From Azophilus sp965221465 (GTDB lineage: Bacteria > Pseudomonadota > Gammaproteobacteria > Pseudomonadales > Azotimanducaceae): a DNA stretch of 64,000 bases. The notes under the pieces were generated by a model. That model searched no databases and was not told where the DNA came from. It worked only from the letters and a program-made list of their open reading frames with translations. Each line of letters opens with the position of its first letter. Position 1 is the first letter of the stretch. Positions 25,713-33,732 of this stretch are shown here, piece after piece. The position numbers and the translations under genes are program-made. The stretch covers positions 62,001 to 126,000 of the forward strand of contig OZ244892.1 in the NCBI GenBank assembly GCA_965221465.1, in the 5' to 3' direction.

Positions 25713-26569
25713 TCGAATACTTGCATGAGCATGCCGCTCACCTGGCTCTCTGGTTCTCCATTCTGTCCTTGAGTGGATTTGTCGGTAGCCTGTCCCTTGG
25801 TTATCTTGCTGGAACCATTGATGTTCATGCGTTTCCCGGCTTTGATGCGTGGCTGCGCGCAAGCAGGTTGCGATTCGCATGGGCGTTTGGGGCAAGTCTT
25901 TTGATCGTTTTGGTCGTCGATGTGCTCGAGATGACCGGCAAGGGATTCACCGATGCCATCGCGATGATTCCGCACCTGCTTGTATCGTCTCGATACGGCT
26001 GGATCTGGTTGCTCAAAGTCTTTGCCTCGGCAGGTTTGTGTTTGCTGGCATTCGCTGCACCCGCTCGACCAGGCACGCGGTTGGCGTTTGTCGTCAGTCT
26101 GTTGGTTGTGGTCGCCTTCACCTTCAGCGCGACATCGCACAGCGCCAATGACGGCGTTCTATCGCTGACATCCCTGGTTCACGTTGTTCACGTAACCACG
26201 ATTGTGCAATGGGCCGGTGCGATAGTCGTGTTTGCAGCAATCGCCGCACGATTCGATGAGGCCCTGCTGCTGGTTGTGGTGCGGCGTTATTCCAGATACC
26301 TGATGTGGGTAGGCGCGATTGCAGTTGTTTCCGGTTTGGTGCTGGCGACCAGCATGTTGAACCACATTGAAGATCTCTGGGTCTCCAGCTACGGGCAGGT
26401 GTTGCTCGGGAAACTCACGCTTGTAGCAGGTCTGTTGGGGCTGGCAATCGCAATACGTGCGTATCAGGCGCCTTCCACCCGGGCGAAACTGGTCAAGTTG
26501 GATGGACTCCTCATCTGGCTAGTCCTGCTGGTCGCTACTCAGCTCGCACACGTACCACCCCCTTACTAG
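25709..26569 (+). CDS. copD: CopD-family copper-transport-like membrane protein
   Basis: 286 residues with about eight membrane helices and the CopD layout: an N-terminal helix pair, LVHVVHVTTIVQWAGAI in the middle with the conserved His and Trp residues, and a C-terminal SYGQVLLGKLTLVAGLLGLA helix typical of the family. CopD is an inner-membrane partner of CopC in copper uptake. Start codon overlaps the CopC-like stop. Its presence behind a terpene-type enzyme and an acyltransferase is unusual; it may supply copper to an enzyme encoded elsewhere or be a passenger. The stop codon TAG is the first part of an R2 repeat. Confidence 0.8.
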   Translation: MIEYLHEHAAHLALWFSILSLSGFVGSLSLGYLAGTIDVHAFPGFDAWLRASRLRFAWAFGASLLIVLVVDVLEMTGKGFTDAIAMIPHLLVSSRYGWIWLLKVFASAGLCLLAFAAPARPGTRLAFVVSLLVVVAFTFSATSHSANDGVLSLTSLVHVVHVTTIVQWAGAIVVFAAIAARFDEALLLVVVRRYSRYLMWVGAIAVVSGLVLATSMLNHIEDLWVSSYGQVLLGKLTLVAGLLGLAIAIRAYQAPSTRAKLVKLDGLLIWLVLLVATQLAHVPPPY

Positions 26570-26646
26570 CCTGCATCCGTCACGCGCTTTCGTCGCGAGC
26601 GCGTCAGCGTCCGCAGCAGGAAGCTGGTGACGGATGCAGGCTGGTT
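26568..26646. repeat. R2 REP-like repeat, copy 2 (best preserved)
   Basis: A perfect 16-base inverted repeat, AGCCTGCATCCGTCAC (26568-26583) and GTGACGGATGCAGGCT (26627-26642), encloses a 43-base centre containing TTTCGTCGCGAGCG and CCGCAGCAGGAAGC. It lies between two converging genes and its first bases are the copD stop codon, so it may act as a two-way terminator. Related copies lie at 4921-4973, 28294-28372 and 36695-36724. Confidence 0.85.
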
Positions 26647-26657
26647 TCGAACGCTAC

Positions 26658-27098
26658 TTAAACTTCGATCTCATCGAAGTGCTGCATGTGGTAGGTGTCG
26701 GTGTACTGACGAAACTCCCGAATGCGTTCGTTCTTGAACGTCCAGATGTGGGCAACCTGAATTCTATGGTGTTTTCCGGAGCGAACCGAGTTACCCGTGT
26801 AGTGACCGAGTACAGTGACGGTTTCCGGACCGGAATCGAAGATCTCGGCAACGTCCACTAGGTATGACTCGGGGTCGAGGTCTGCACCGCCGTTGACGAA
26901 CACGTGATCCCAGGTCGACTGCATGCCGACATACGGACTGCCGATGAAATTCCAACCGTTGTTGGCCGTTACCCAGGTGAAATCAGGATCGAAGATCTCG
27001 AGTGAGTGTTCATCGCCCCCGCCATTGAAGGAAAACCAGAGAGGCCCGATGAATGCAGGATTATAGAAAGGCTTTATGAATTCGACTTTGTCAAACAC
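26658..27098 (-). CDS. SnoaL/NTF2-like protein
   Basis: 146 residues if translation starts at GTG 27098, which has GGAAG seven bases upstream and begins 13 bases after the reductase stop; the only in-frame ATG (27161) lies inside the reductase gene. The protein has the SnoaL fold signs: FYNPAFIGPLWFSFNGGG, later VLGHYTGNSVRSGKHHRIQVAHIWTF and the terminal IREFRQYTDTYH. His-rich strands such as VAHIW are typical of catalytic SnoaL proteins. It is the second gene of a two-gene minus-strand operon behind an aldo/keto reductase, the sixth NTF2-like domain of this region. Confidence 0.75.
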   Translation of the reverse strand: MFDKVEFIKPFYNPAFIGPLWFSFNGGGDEHSLEIFDPDFTWVTANNGWNFIGSPYVGMQSTWDHVFVNGGADLDPESYLVDVAEIFDSGPETVTVLGHYTGNSVRSGKHHRIQVAHIWTFKNERIREFRQYTDTYHMQHFDEIEV

Positions 27099-27111
27099 GA
27101 TAGTCTTCCGG

Positions 27112-28173
27112 TTAACGAGTAATGTAGCTGGCGATGGAAGGCTCGATTCTGGCTTCGGCATCGATGCCGCCAGCTGCCAGGGTATCGTATGGATAAACCA
27201 GTTCCAGTTTGCTGATCTCGTTCAACGCGGCCAGGTGCGAGCCTTCCAGTTCGAAATCCAGGGCGCCCAGGTTGTCCTGCAATTGTTCGCTGGTTCGGGC
27301 GCCGAGTATCGGGCTGGTGATGTCCGGTCGTGCACAAACCCAGTTCAACGCAACTTGAGCCGGCGTGCGACCGATTTCACCCGCGATGCGGATTACCTCG
27401 TCGGCAATACGAAGGTTCTTTTCAGTCCAGACACCGGTGTTTTTCATCATCTGTAGCCTGGCATTGGCTTCGTCGTCTACTGCATAGTCCTTGGATGAGT
27501 ACTTGCCTGACAAGAGGCCGAACGCAAGCGGTGACCAGGGGGTTGTGCCGATGCCAAACTCGCGACACATGGGCAGGAGTTCGTTGTCGGATGAATGTTC
27601 CACCAGGCTGTACTGCATCTGCAGTGCGACAAATTGGCTCCAGCCCTTGAGCTCGGCCATGACGTTGCACTGAGCGATAGTCCAGGCGGGTGTGTTGCTG
27701 ACGCCCAGATACAGCACCTTGCCCATCCGCACCGCGTCATCGAGCGCACGCATGACTTCGTCCGGGCGTGTGCGAAACTCCCATCCGTGAATGTAGTACA
27801 GGTCGATGTAATCGGTATCGAGCCGCCTGAGTGAATCTTCCAGCGAATTCATCAGATTCTTGCGGTGATTGCCGCTCGCGTTGGGGTTGTGCGGCAAGTT
27901 CATTCCAAGTGTAAATTTGGTCGCCACGACCCAGTAGTCCCGGTCGCTCGCCATGAATTCGCCGACGAGCCTTTCGGAGGACCCCATCGTGTAAGCGTTG
28001 GCGGTATCGATGAAGTTGCCGCCTTGCTCCGCGAACATGTCGAACTGTTTTTTGCTCTCCTCCTTGTCGGCGCCCCAACCCCAGTCCTCACCGAAAGTCA
28101 TGGCGCCGAGGGATAACGGGGATACCCTCAAACCGCTTTTGCCCAGAAGGCGATAGTCGCTTAGTGCTGGCAT
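27112..28173 (-). CDS. Aldo/keto reductase
   Basis: 353 residues from ATG 28173 (ribosome site GGGGAA); an in-frame start 53 codons earlier has no support. It folds as an AKR TIM barrel: GAMTFGEDWGWG and FIDTANAYTMGSSERLVGEFM carry the catalytic Asp and Tyr, Lys is in VVATKFTLG and His in YIDLYYIHGWE, completing the tetrad. The NADP-binding end is SPILGARTSEQLQDNLGALDF. It resembles the YajO/YghZ type. In this context it may reduce a carbonyl of the degraded compound. The C-terminal extension (YPYDTLAAGG...ASYITR) is ordinary for the group. Confidence 0.92.
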   Translation of the reverse strand: MPALSDYRLLGKSGLRVSPLSLGAMTFGEDWGWGADKEESKKQFDMFAEQGGNFIDTANAYTMGSSERLVGEFMASDRDYWVVATKFTLGMNLPHNPNASGNHRKNLMNSLEDSLRRLDTDYIDLYYIHGWEFRTRPDEVMRALDDAVRMGKVLYLGVSNTPAWTIAQCNVMAELKGWSQFVALQMQYSLVEHSSDNELLPMCREFGIGTTPWSPLAFGLLSGKYSSKDYAVDDEANARLQMMKNTGVWTEKNLRIADEVIRIAGEIGRTPAQVALNWVCARPDITSPILGARTSEQLQDNLGALDFELEGSHLAALNEISKLELVYPYDTLAAGGIDAEARIEPSIASYITR

Positions 28174-28293
28174 GGTATTCCCCGAACCCGATTCGATGCT
28201 GGAAGCGGGTATCCTAACTTGAGCCAGCGGGTATATGTCACCGCGAACGAGACTTTCCAACGCGAAAGTAACTCGGAGCGTAGTCATTTGGAA

Positions 28294-28372
28294 CTGGCCC
28301 GCAGCCGTTACCAACTTTCGTCGCGAGTGCATCGGCGTTCGCAGCAGGAGGCAGGCGACCGATGCGGGCTGG
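28294..28372. repeat. R2 REP-like repeat, copy 3
   Basis: Imperfect inverted repeat with left arm around CTGGCCCGCAGCCGTTACC and right arm around GGCGACCGATGCGGGCTGG, and the family centre TTTCGTCGCGAGTGCATCGG followed by CGCAGCAGGAGG. Less regular than copy 2 but clearly the same family. Confidence 0.75.
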
Positions 28373-28619
28373 CTCTTCGGATCCGGGTGTTCTTCGACTG
28401 AATTCTCTGGCCTGATCGTTGCCGGACGGAGCTGCAGGTTCGATCAATTGCGCTATCTCACCACTCGCTCGATCTACGAACCACTTCGGATTGTCTGCTG
28501 GCTCGCTGTCTTCAGGAATTCGATCTTTCGGGCATGTACCCTGCTCCGGTGACCTTGATGTACCCGACAGGGTGCGCGTAGTCGCTGGCGTGGGTGCGAA
28601 CCCGGTTCCGCGAAACTCG

Positions 28620-28625
28620 TATAAT
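28620..28625 (+). promoter_or_regulatory. trpS -10 box
   Basis: A perfect TATAAT followed by a G+C-rich GCCGCCC start region, 30 bases before the trpS start codon. The -35 side is weak (no close TTGACA match at 16-18 bases). The GC-rich discriminator is like that of growth-controlled promoters; the tRNA-Asn promoter in this window has the same GCCGCCC. Confidence 0.6.
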
Positions 28626-28654
28626 GCCGCCCGTCGTTCCAGGAGAAGGCTCAA

Positions 28655-29869
28655 TTGAGCAGTAGCGAATCGAGCCGCAGGGTCGCTTCCGGCATGCGCC
28701 CCACCGGGCGACTGCACCTCGGCCACTATCACGGCGTGATCAAGAACTGGGTCGGGCTTCAGCACCAATACGAATGCTATTTCTTCGTCGCCGACTGGCA
28801 CGCGCTGACCACCGGTTACCACGACACCGGCGATGTCGAACGGCACACGGTCGACATGGTGGTCGACTGGCTGGCGGCGGGCGTCGACCCGGGCGTCGCG
28901 ACGATCTTCATTCAGTCGAAGGTGCCGGAGCATGCCGAGCTGCACCTGCTGCTGTCGATGATTTCGCCGGTGGGTTGGCTGGAGCGCGCGCCGACCTACA
29001 AGGACATGCAGGCGAAGCTCTCCGACCGCGACCTGGCCACCTACGGGTTCCTCGGCTACCCCGTGCTGCAGGCGGCCGACATTCTCATCTATCGCGCCGG
29101 CAACGTGCCGGTCGGGGCGGACCAGGTCGCGCACCTCGAACTGGTTCGGGAAATTGCGCGGCGGTTCAATCATGTCTTCGGCCGCGAGCCGGGCTTCGAG
29201 GAACAGGCGCAGGCAGCCCTGAAGAAGATGGGCCGCAAGGGCTCGCGACACTACGGGAACCTGCGCAAGGCCTACCAGGAACGGGGCGACGCGGAGGCGC
29301 TGGAGCAGGCCGGAATGCTGCTGGCGGATCAGCAGAATCTCTCCGGCGGCGACCGGGAACGGCTGCTCGGCTATCTCGAAGGCAGCGGCCGCATCGTGCT
29401 GCCGGAACCGAAGGCGCTCTTGACCGAGCACGCCAAGGTGCCGGGTCTCGATGGGCAGAAGATGTCCAAGTCGTACAACAACACCATCGAGCTTCGGGAA
29501 CCGGCCGAGGCGGTCGAACGCAAGGTGCGGACCATGCAAACCGACCCGGCGCGGGTGCGGCGGAGCGACCCCGGCGACCCCGCCAACTGTCCTGTTTTCG
29601 ACCTGCACGAAGTATACTCCGACCCCGAAACTCAGGACTGGGCAGCCCGGGGATGCCGCAGCGCCGGCATCGGCTGCCTGGATTGCAAGCGGCCGCTGAT
29701 CGAGGCGATCAATGCGGAACAGAAAGCGATGATCGAACGGGCCGAGCAATTCCGCGAGCGGCCCGACCTGGTGCACGACATTCTTCGGGAAGGGGCGGAA
29801 AAAGCGCGCGGCGTCGCCCGGGATACCCTCGAGGATGTTCGCGCCAGCATTGGAATTCGGCACCGATGA
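28655..29869 (+). CDS. trpS: Tryptophanyl-tRNA synthetase
   Basis: 404 residues, class I aminoacyl-tRNA synthetase. The HIGH motif appears as HLGH (residues 21-24) after SGMRPTGR, and the KMSKS motif as GQKMSKSYNN. The length is longer than the 330-residue short form and matches the long TrpRS of many Gammaproteobacteria. The start is TTG 28655 with an excellent ribosome site, AGGAGAAGG; no ATG is available before the motif. The stop overlaps the scpA start (ATGA), so trpS, scpA and scpB form one operon, a linkage common in Gammaproteobacteria such as Xanthomonadales. Confidence 0.96.
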   Translation: MSSSESSRRVASGMRPTGRLHLGHYHGVIKNWVGLQHQYECYFFVADWHALTTGYHDTGDVERHTVDMVVDWLAAGVDPGVATIFIQSKVPEHAELHLLLSMISPVGWLERAPTYKDMQAKLSDRDLATYGFLGYPVLQAADILIYRAGNVPVGADQVAHLELVREIARRFNHVFGREPGFEEQAQAALKKMGRKGSRHYGNLRKAYQERGDAEALEQAGMLLADQQNLSGGDRERLLGYLEGSGRIVLPEPKALLTEHAKVPGLDGQKMSKSYNNTIELREPAEAVERKVRTMQTDPARVRRSDPGDPANCPVFDLHEVYSDPETQDWAARGCRSAGIGCLDCKRPLIEAINAEQKAMIERAEQFRERPDLVHDILREGAEKARGVARDTLEDVRASIGIRHR

Positions 29870-30717
29870 TCGATGAGCAGCGCGACGAGACGCCCCCCGC
29901 AGGAAGTCGGCCGGGCGGTCCGATGCGGTTCCGCGACGGCAATGCTGACGACCCGGTGGCGGTGGTCGAGGGCGAAGCCGTGCGCGAGTTGCCTGCCGAC
30001 CTCTACATCCCCCCGGATGCTCTGGAGGTCATTCTCGAGACCTTCGAAGGGCCGCTCGACCTGCTGCTTTATCTGATACGGCGGCGCAATCTCGACATCC
30101 TCGAAATCAGTGTTGCCGAGATTACCGAGCAGTACATGCGCTACATCGATCTGATGCAGGTGCTGAAACTGGAACTCGCCGCCGAATACCTGGTGATGGC
30201 GGCGACCCTGGCATCGATCAAGTCGCGACTGCTCTTGCCGCAGCGCGAGGAGGAGGGCGAAGAAGAAGACCCGCGCACCGAACTCGTGCGGCGATTGCAG
30301 GAATACGAGCAGATCAAGGCGGCTGCGGAAGACATCGCAGACCTGCCTCGCGTCGAGCGGGACATTTTCCCGATTCGGCCCGAGCGGCCCGACCGCGTCA
30401 GGCAGCAGGCAACTCCGTCGGTCGATTTGAAGGAGTTGGTTGCGGCACTGGCGGATGCGCTGCACCGGGCCGAACTGTTCCAGCACCACGCCGTGCAGAT
30501 GGAGCCGCTTTCCGTTCGGGAACGCATGTCGGACGTTTTGGCGCGTCTCGGCGAGCGGCCCGATTTCACGCCGTTTTCGGAATTGTTCCGCGCCGAGGAG
30601 GGGCGCACCGGCGTGGTGGTGACCTTTCTCGCGATCACCGAACTCGTCCGCGACGGCCTGATCGACTTCGTTCAGAACGAGGCATTCGCACCCATTTACG
30701 TGCGAGCGGCGGGCTGA
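29866..30717 (+). CDS. scpA: Segregation and condensation protein A
   Basis: 283 residues. ScpA is the kleisin of the bacterial SMC-ScpAB condensin that compacts and separates chromosomes. Family features are seen in FEGPLDLLLYLIRRRNLDILEISVAEITEQY (about residues 57-88), which binds ScpB/SMC, the acidic linker with EEEGEEEDPRTELVRRLQEYE, and a C-terminal winged helix (FLAITELVRDGLIDFVQNEAFAPIYV). An N-terminal extension of about 45 residues precedes the conserved part. The ATG overlaps the trpS stop and the stop overlaps scpB. Confidence 0.95.
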   Translation: MIDEQRDETPPAGSRPGGPMRFRDGNADDPVAVVEGEAVRELPADLYIPPDALEVILETFEGPLDLLLYLIRRRNLDILEISVAEITEQYMRYIDLMQVLKLELAAEYLVMAATLASIKSRLLLPQREEEGEEEDPRTELVRRLQEYEQIKAAAEDIADLPRVERDIFPIRPERPDRVRQQATPSVDLKELVAALADALHRAELFQHHAVQMEPLSVRERMSDVLARLGERPDFTPFSELFRAEEGRTGVVVTFLAITELVRDGLIDFVQNEAFAPIYVRAAG

Positions 30718-31505
30718 TGCAGAGCAGCGTCGACCGTATCGACACGGCCAGGCTCAAGCAGATTGTCGAAGGCGCACTGATGGCCGCGGACGAGCCGCTT
30801 TCCGTCGACCGGTTGATGAAGCTCTTCAAGCGCGGCGAACTCGATTCGGCGGAAGGGCGCCGACAGGTTCGCGTGGCGTTGCGCGAACTCGGCGAAGAAG
30901 CGGCCGGTCGCGGCTACGAACTCAAACGGGTGGCGTCGGGATTCCGCTTCCAGGTGCGCAGCGAATTGAGCGAGTGGATCGGCCGGCTGTGGGAAGAAAA
31001 GCCGCCCCGTTATTCGCGTGCGCTGCTCGAGACACTGGCACTGATTGCCTACAGGCAGCCGGTGACGCGCGGAGACATCGAGCAGGTGCGCGGCGTCGCG
31101 GTAACGCAGAACATCATGCGCACGCTTCTCGAACGGGGGTGGGTGCGCGTTGTCGGTCAACGCGAAACGCCGGGTCGACCCAGCCTTTATGGCACGACCC
31201 GGGCGTTCCTCGATTACTTCAACCTCGAGAAACTGGAGCAACTGCCGCCCCTCGCCGAGATCGAGGCGATGATGGAGCCGCTGGCGGCGGATGCAGACGA
31301 GGCCGCCGCGTCGCTGCCCGGCGATGGGCAGGCCCAAGCACAGGCAGACGAGTCGGCGGCGCCGGCCGAACAGCCGGCCGAGCCGGAGGAGGCCTCGACG
31401 GCGTCGGATTGCGGTGAAGAGGTCGCGCGTCTGGCGGAAGTGGTGCATCTGCCCACCGCCGGCCGGCTTGCCGAATCCGTGCGCGACGAGCGGCACGGCG
31501 AATGA
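30717..31505 (+). CDS. scpB: Segregation and condensation protein B
   Basis: 262 residues with the two winged-helix domains of ScpB: IVEGALMAADEPLSVDRLMKLF at the start and ETLALIAYRQPVTRGDIEQVRGVAV in the middle, followed by GRPSLYGTTRAFLDYFNL, the conserved core end. The last 70 residues are a low-complexity tail rich in Ala, Glu and Pro (residues about 185-235). ScpB dimerises on ScpA. The ATG overlaps the scpA stop by one base. In many relatives rluB follows scpB; here it does not. Confidence 0.95.
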   Translation: MQSSVDRIDTARLKQIVEGALMAADEPLSVDRLMKLFKRGELDSAEGRRQVRVALRELGEEAAGRGYELKRVASGFRFQVRSELSEWIGRLWEEKPPRYSRALLETLALIAYRQPVTRGDIEQVRGVAVTQNIMRTLLERGWVRVVGQRETPGRPSLYGTTRAFLDYFNLEKLEQLPPLAEIEAMMEPLAADADEAAASLPGDGQAQAQADESAAPAEQPAEPEEASTASDCGEEVARLAEVVHLPTAGRLAESVRDERHGE

Positions 31506-31524
31506 AGCAGAGTCGATACGCATC

Positions 31525-31827
31525 GTGACCTGGTTGCGCCGCGCACTGGTGGTGCTTGGGGCGCTGGTCTTTTTCGTGTTTGCCGTGGTCGCGGTAAACC
31601 AGGAAGAGATTTCGCTCAGGTTTCTTGCCTGGCAGACCCCGGCATTCAGCGTTTTCTGGTGGTTGCTTGCTGCACTGCTGCTGGGGTTGCTGTTGGGATT
31701 GACGGCCGCCGTCGGCATCGCCGCGAGACGCTCGATGCAGAACCGCCGCTTGCGCAAGGAACTCGAGGCCGCAACCGAGGCCTTGCAGCAGTTGCAGGAA
31801 CAGTCGCAGTCTGCACCGCCTTCCTGA
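31525..31827 (+). CDS. lapA: LapA-domain (DUF1049) inner-membrane protein
   Basis: 100 residues starting at GTG 31525: two membrane helices (about residues 5-25 and 44-66) with the family signature VNQEEISLRFLAWQTP between them, then a Leu/Glu-rich coiled coil (RKELEAATEALQQLQEQ). LapA/YciS proteins help lipopolysaccharide assembly, usually next to LapB or ihfB. The start is the only reasonable one, since the frame upstream is the shadow of scpB. It sits 19 bases after scpB, probably in the same transcript. Confidence 0.82.
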   Translation: MTWLRRALVVLGALVFFVFAVVAVNQEEISLRFLAWQTPAFSVFWWLLAALLLGLLLGLTAAVGIAARRSMQNRRLRKELEAATEALQQLQEQSQSAPPS

Positions 31828-32223
31828 TCGCTTGGTGACAGATCTTTCCACGCCCCAGGTCGACCCGCTTGCGAATGGACCTTGCCAGGCTGGCAAGAGG
31901 TGTGACAGCACTGGCTGCGCCAGGCAATAGCACGCATGCTCCCGCAACCATAGGCTGGGCGGTGCTTTCGGTCGCGAACACACGCAGAAAGGCTGACCCG
32001 CATCCGGCGCGATTATCGCGGCCGTTGGTGCAGATTGCGGGTTGGCGTCCTGCCGGGCCGGAGCGCTTGGCGACAGCTGGCCGGTTGCACTGACGGGCTT
32101 GAGAAATCGCGCACGCAGGAATGCGTTGTTTTCCTGCACGAAACCGGGCGCCGGCTTGCATCCCTCCTGCTTGTTGCTCGATAGCCTTCCCACTCCACAA
32201 AACACGAATCAAGGGGGTTTCCC
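31828..32223. other. Intergenic region between lapA and comEA
   Basis: About 395 bases without a credible gene. Short open frames on both strands (for example 31869-32093) lack ribosome sites and protein-like composition. Pseudomonas-type genomes often carry the O-antigen cluster at this kind of position, but nothing of it is visible here. A strong ribosome site (AAGGGGG) precedes comEA at its right end. Confidence 0.5.
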
Positions 32224-32547
32224 ATGCGTCGATTCTTTGCAATTGCGGTCATGGCCATTGTGTTGCTGCCGGTTCAGGCGGCGCTTGCGGCGCCGGCGGA
32301 CGAAGCGCTCGCGGGCGAGGCGGCATCCGGCGAAACGTCGGTGGACGAACTGAAGGTGAACATCAACACGGGCGATGCGGCGGCCCTCGCGGCCGGGCTC
32401 GACGGAGTGGGCCTGAAACGCGCCGAAGCCATCGTGCGCTATCGAGAGGCCAACGGTCCTTTCGAGCACGCGGGCGAACTGGCCGAAGTGAAAGGCATCG
32501 GCGCAAGCACGGTGGCTGCCAATTCCGACCGAATCGAGGTTGAGTGA
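32224..32547 (+). CDS. comEA: ComEA-like helix-hairpin-helix DNA-binding protein
   Basis: 107 residues: a signal peptide (residues 1-22, ending ALAAP), a short acidic linker, and a helix-hairpin-helix domain beginning LKVNINTGDAAALAAGLDGVGLKRAEAIVRYR and closing with GIGASTVAANSDRI. This is the exported periplasmic form of ComEA, which binds incoming double-stranded DNA during transformation. Canonical ComEA reads LNINTA-x2-EEL; here the same turn is NINTGDAAAL. A ComEA gene beside wbpM is known at the O-antigen border of Pseudomonas aeruginosa. Confidence 0.88.
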   Translation: MRRFFAIAVMAIVLLPVQAALAAPADEALAGEAASGETSVDELKVNINTGDAAALAAGLDGVGLKRAEAIVRYREANGPFEHAGELAEVKGIGASTVAANSDRIEVE

Positions 32548-32811
32548 TTGGGGGAGCAGCCGTCTCCGGCCTGCTGCCGAGAGTGCCCCTAACCGGGATT
32601 GAAGTGTTCTCCGGCCAGGCTGTGCGTGGCTGTGTCCCGCCCCGAAGCGCGGGGCGGCGATTTGCGCACTTGCGCGGCAGCGTCGAATCTGTCGCGATCA
32701 ACTCGGGTCACGGGGGCTGTCGGCAATTCGGCAGCGCCTTGACCCGTCGCGCAGGTGTAATAAATGATGCCGCTCGATGGATGCAGCGATTGAACAGTCG
32801 GCGGGCGGCCG

Positions 32812-33732
32812 ATGACGGTAACCTGTGTCACGGGCGCCTCGGGGTTCGTCGGCAGCGCGTTGGTGCGGCGGCTCGAACGCCTCGGCCAGGATGTGCTGCC
32901 GGCGGTTCGCCGCGACACATCGAAAGGCATCGGCGAATGGACACGTCGATCGGATGCGAGCCTGGCGCGGGCGCTTGCCGGTACGGATACCGTTTATCAC
33001 CTGGCAGGCCTGCACGAAGGCGCCAGGCACGCCACGGCCGCGGATTACAGGTCGGTCAACCGAGACCTGACCCTGCGGCTCTTCAATGCAGCCGTTGCCG
33101 CCGGCGTGCGCACATTCGTCTGGTCGAGCACGATCAAGGTGCTCGGCGAGGTAGCGTCGACGCCGCTTGGCCCCCAGGCACCGTACGCGCCTGAAGGCGA
33201 TTACGCATCCAGCAAGGCAGAGGGCGAGCGTGCATTGCTCGCTGCGGAGGGTCGCTCGACTGTTCTGGCAATCGTTCGCCCGCCATTGGTTTACGGGCCC
33301 GGCGTGGGGGGCAACTTCGCTGCGCTGATGCGGCTCTGCAGAACGGGTTTGCCGCTGCCCCTGGTGGGCGCAACGGCGCTGCGGTCGATGGTGGGGCTCG
33401 CAAACCTCGTTGAATTCCTCGTGCACCTGCCCGATGCGGGCCTTGCAGGCGCGCACGTACTGCATGTTCGAGATCGGGAAGAGTGGCGCGTCACCGATCT
33501 GGTCGCCGAGTTGCAGCGGCTCTCGGGGCATTCCAGCCGGCAATTCCTCCTGTCTCGAGAACTTGCGGAGTCGATAGGCGTCCTGTCAGGCAGGCGGCGC
33601 ACGGTCTCGCGCCTGTTCGACCCGCTGCGCGTGGACGCGGAATCCTCCGAACGCCTGCTGCGGTGGAGCCCGCCGCAAGGCTCCCTCGAGATTCTGGAAG
33701 AAACCGTCGCATGGTCTCGGCTGAAGCGCTGA
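32812..33732 (+). CDS. wbpV: NAD-dependent sugar epimerase/dehydratase (WbpV-like)
   Basis: 306 residues of the extended SDR fold: TGASGFVGSALVRRL at the nucleotide site, VYHLAGLHE, the catalytic Ser in WSSTIKVLGE and Tyr-x3-Lys in DYASSKAEGERALL, and a substrate region RPPLVYGPGVGGNF. It is shaped like UDP-hexose 4-epimerases and WbpV of the Pseudomonas O-antigen border. It probably makes the nucleotide sugar used by the following glycosyltransferase. Its 3' end overlaps that gene by 22 bases. The name is by gene order and fold, not proof of substrate. Confidence 0.85.
   Translation: MTVTCVTGASGFVGSALVRRLERLGQDVLPAVRRDTSKGIGEWTRRSDASLARALAGTDTVYHLAGLHEGARHATAADYRSVNRDLTLRLFNAAVAAGVRTFVWSSTIKVLGEVASTPLGPQAPYAPEGDYASSKAEGERALLAAEGRSTVLAIVRPPLVYGPGVGGNFAALMRLCRTGLPLPLVGATALRSMVGLANLVEFLVHLPDAGLAGAHVLHVRDREEWRVTDLVAELQRLSGHSSRQFLLSRELAESIGVLSGRRRTVSRLFDPLRVDAESSERLLRWSPPQGSLEILEETVAWSRLKR

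Larger units (their letters stand above)
28174..28654. other. Divergent intergenic region upstream of trpS
   Basis: About 480 bases between the reductase start and trpS. It holds R2 copy 3 (28294-28372) and the trpS promoter. The rest shows no gene-like frame; open minus-strand frames here are extensions of shadows of trpS. This gap is also the border between the lower-GC catabolic part and the GC-rich conserved part of the window. Confidence 0.6.

Noticed and set aside
28238..29863. 541-codon minus-strand frame
   Set aside because: Antisense of trpS; GC-rich third positions keep several frames open here.
28774..29865. Long plus-frame extension in front of scpA
   Set aside because: Runs through trpS in another frame with Arg/Gly-rich shadow sequence; scpA starts at the ATG overlapping the trpS stop.
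31869..32093. 74-codon frame between lapA and comEA
   Set aside because: No ribosome site, no domain, ordinary for GC-rich spacer.
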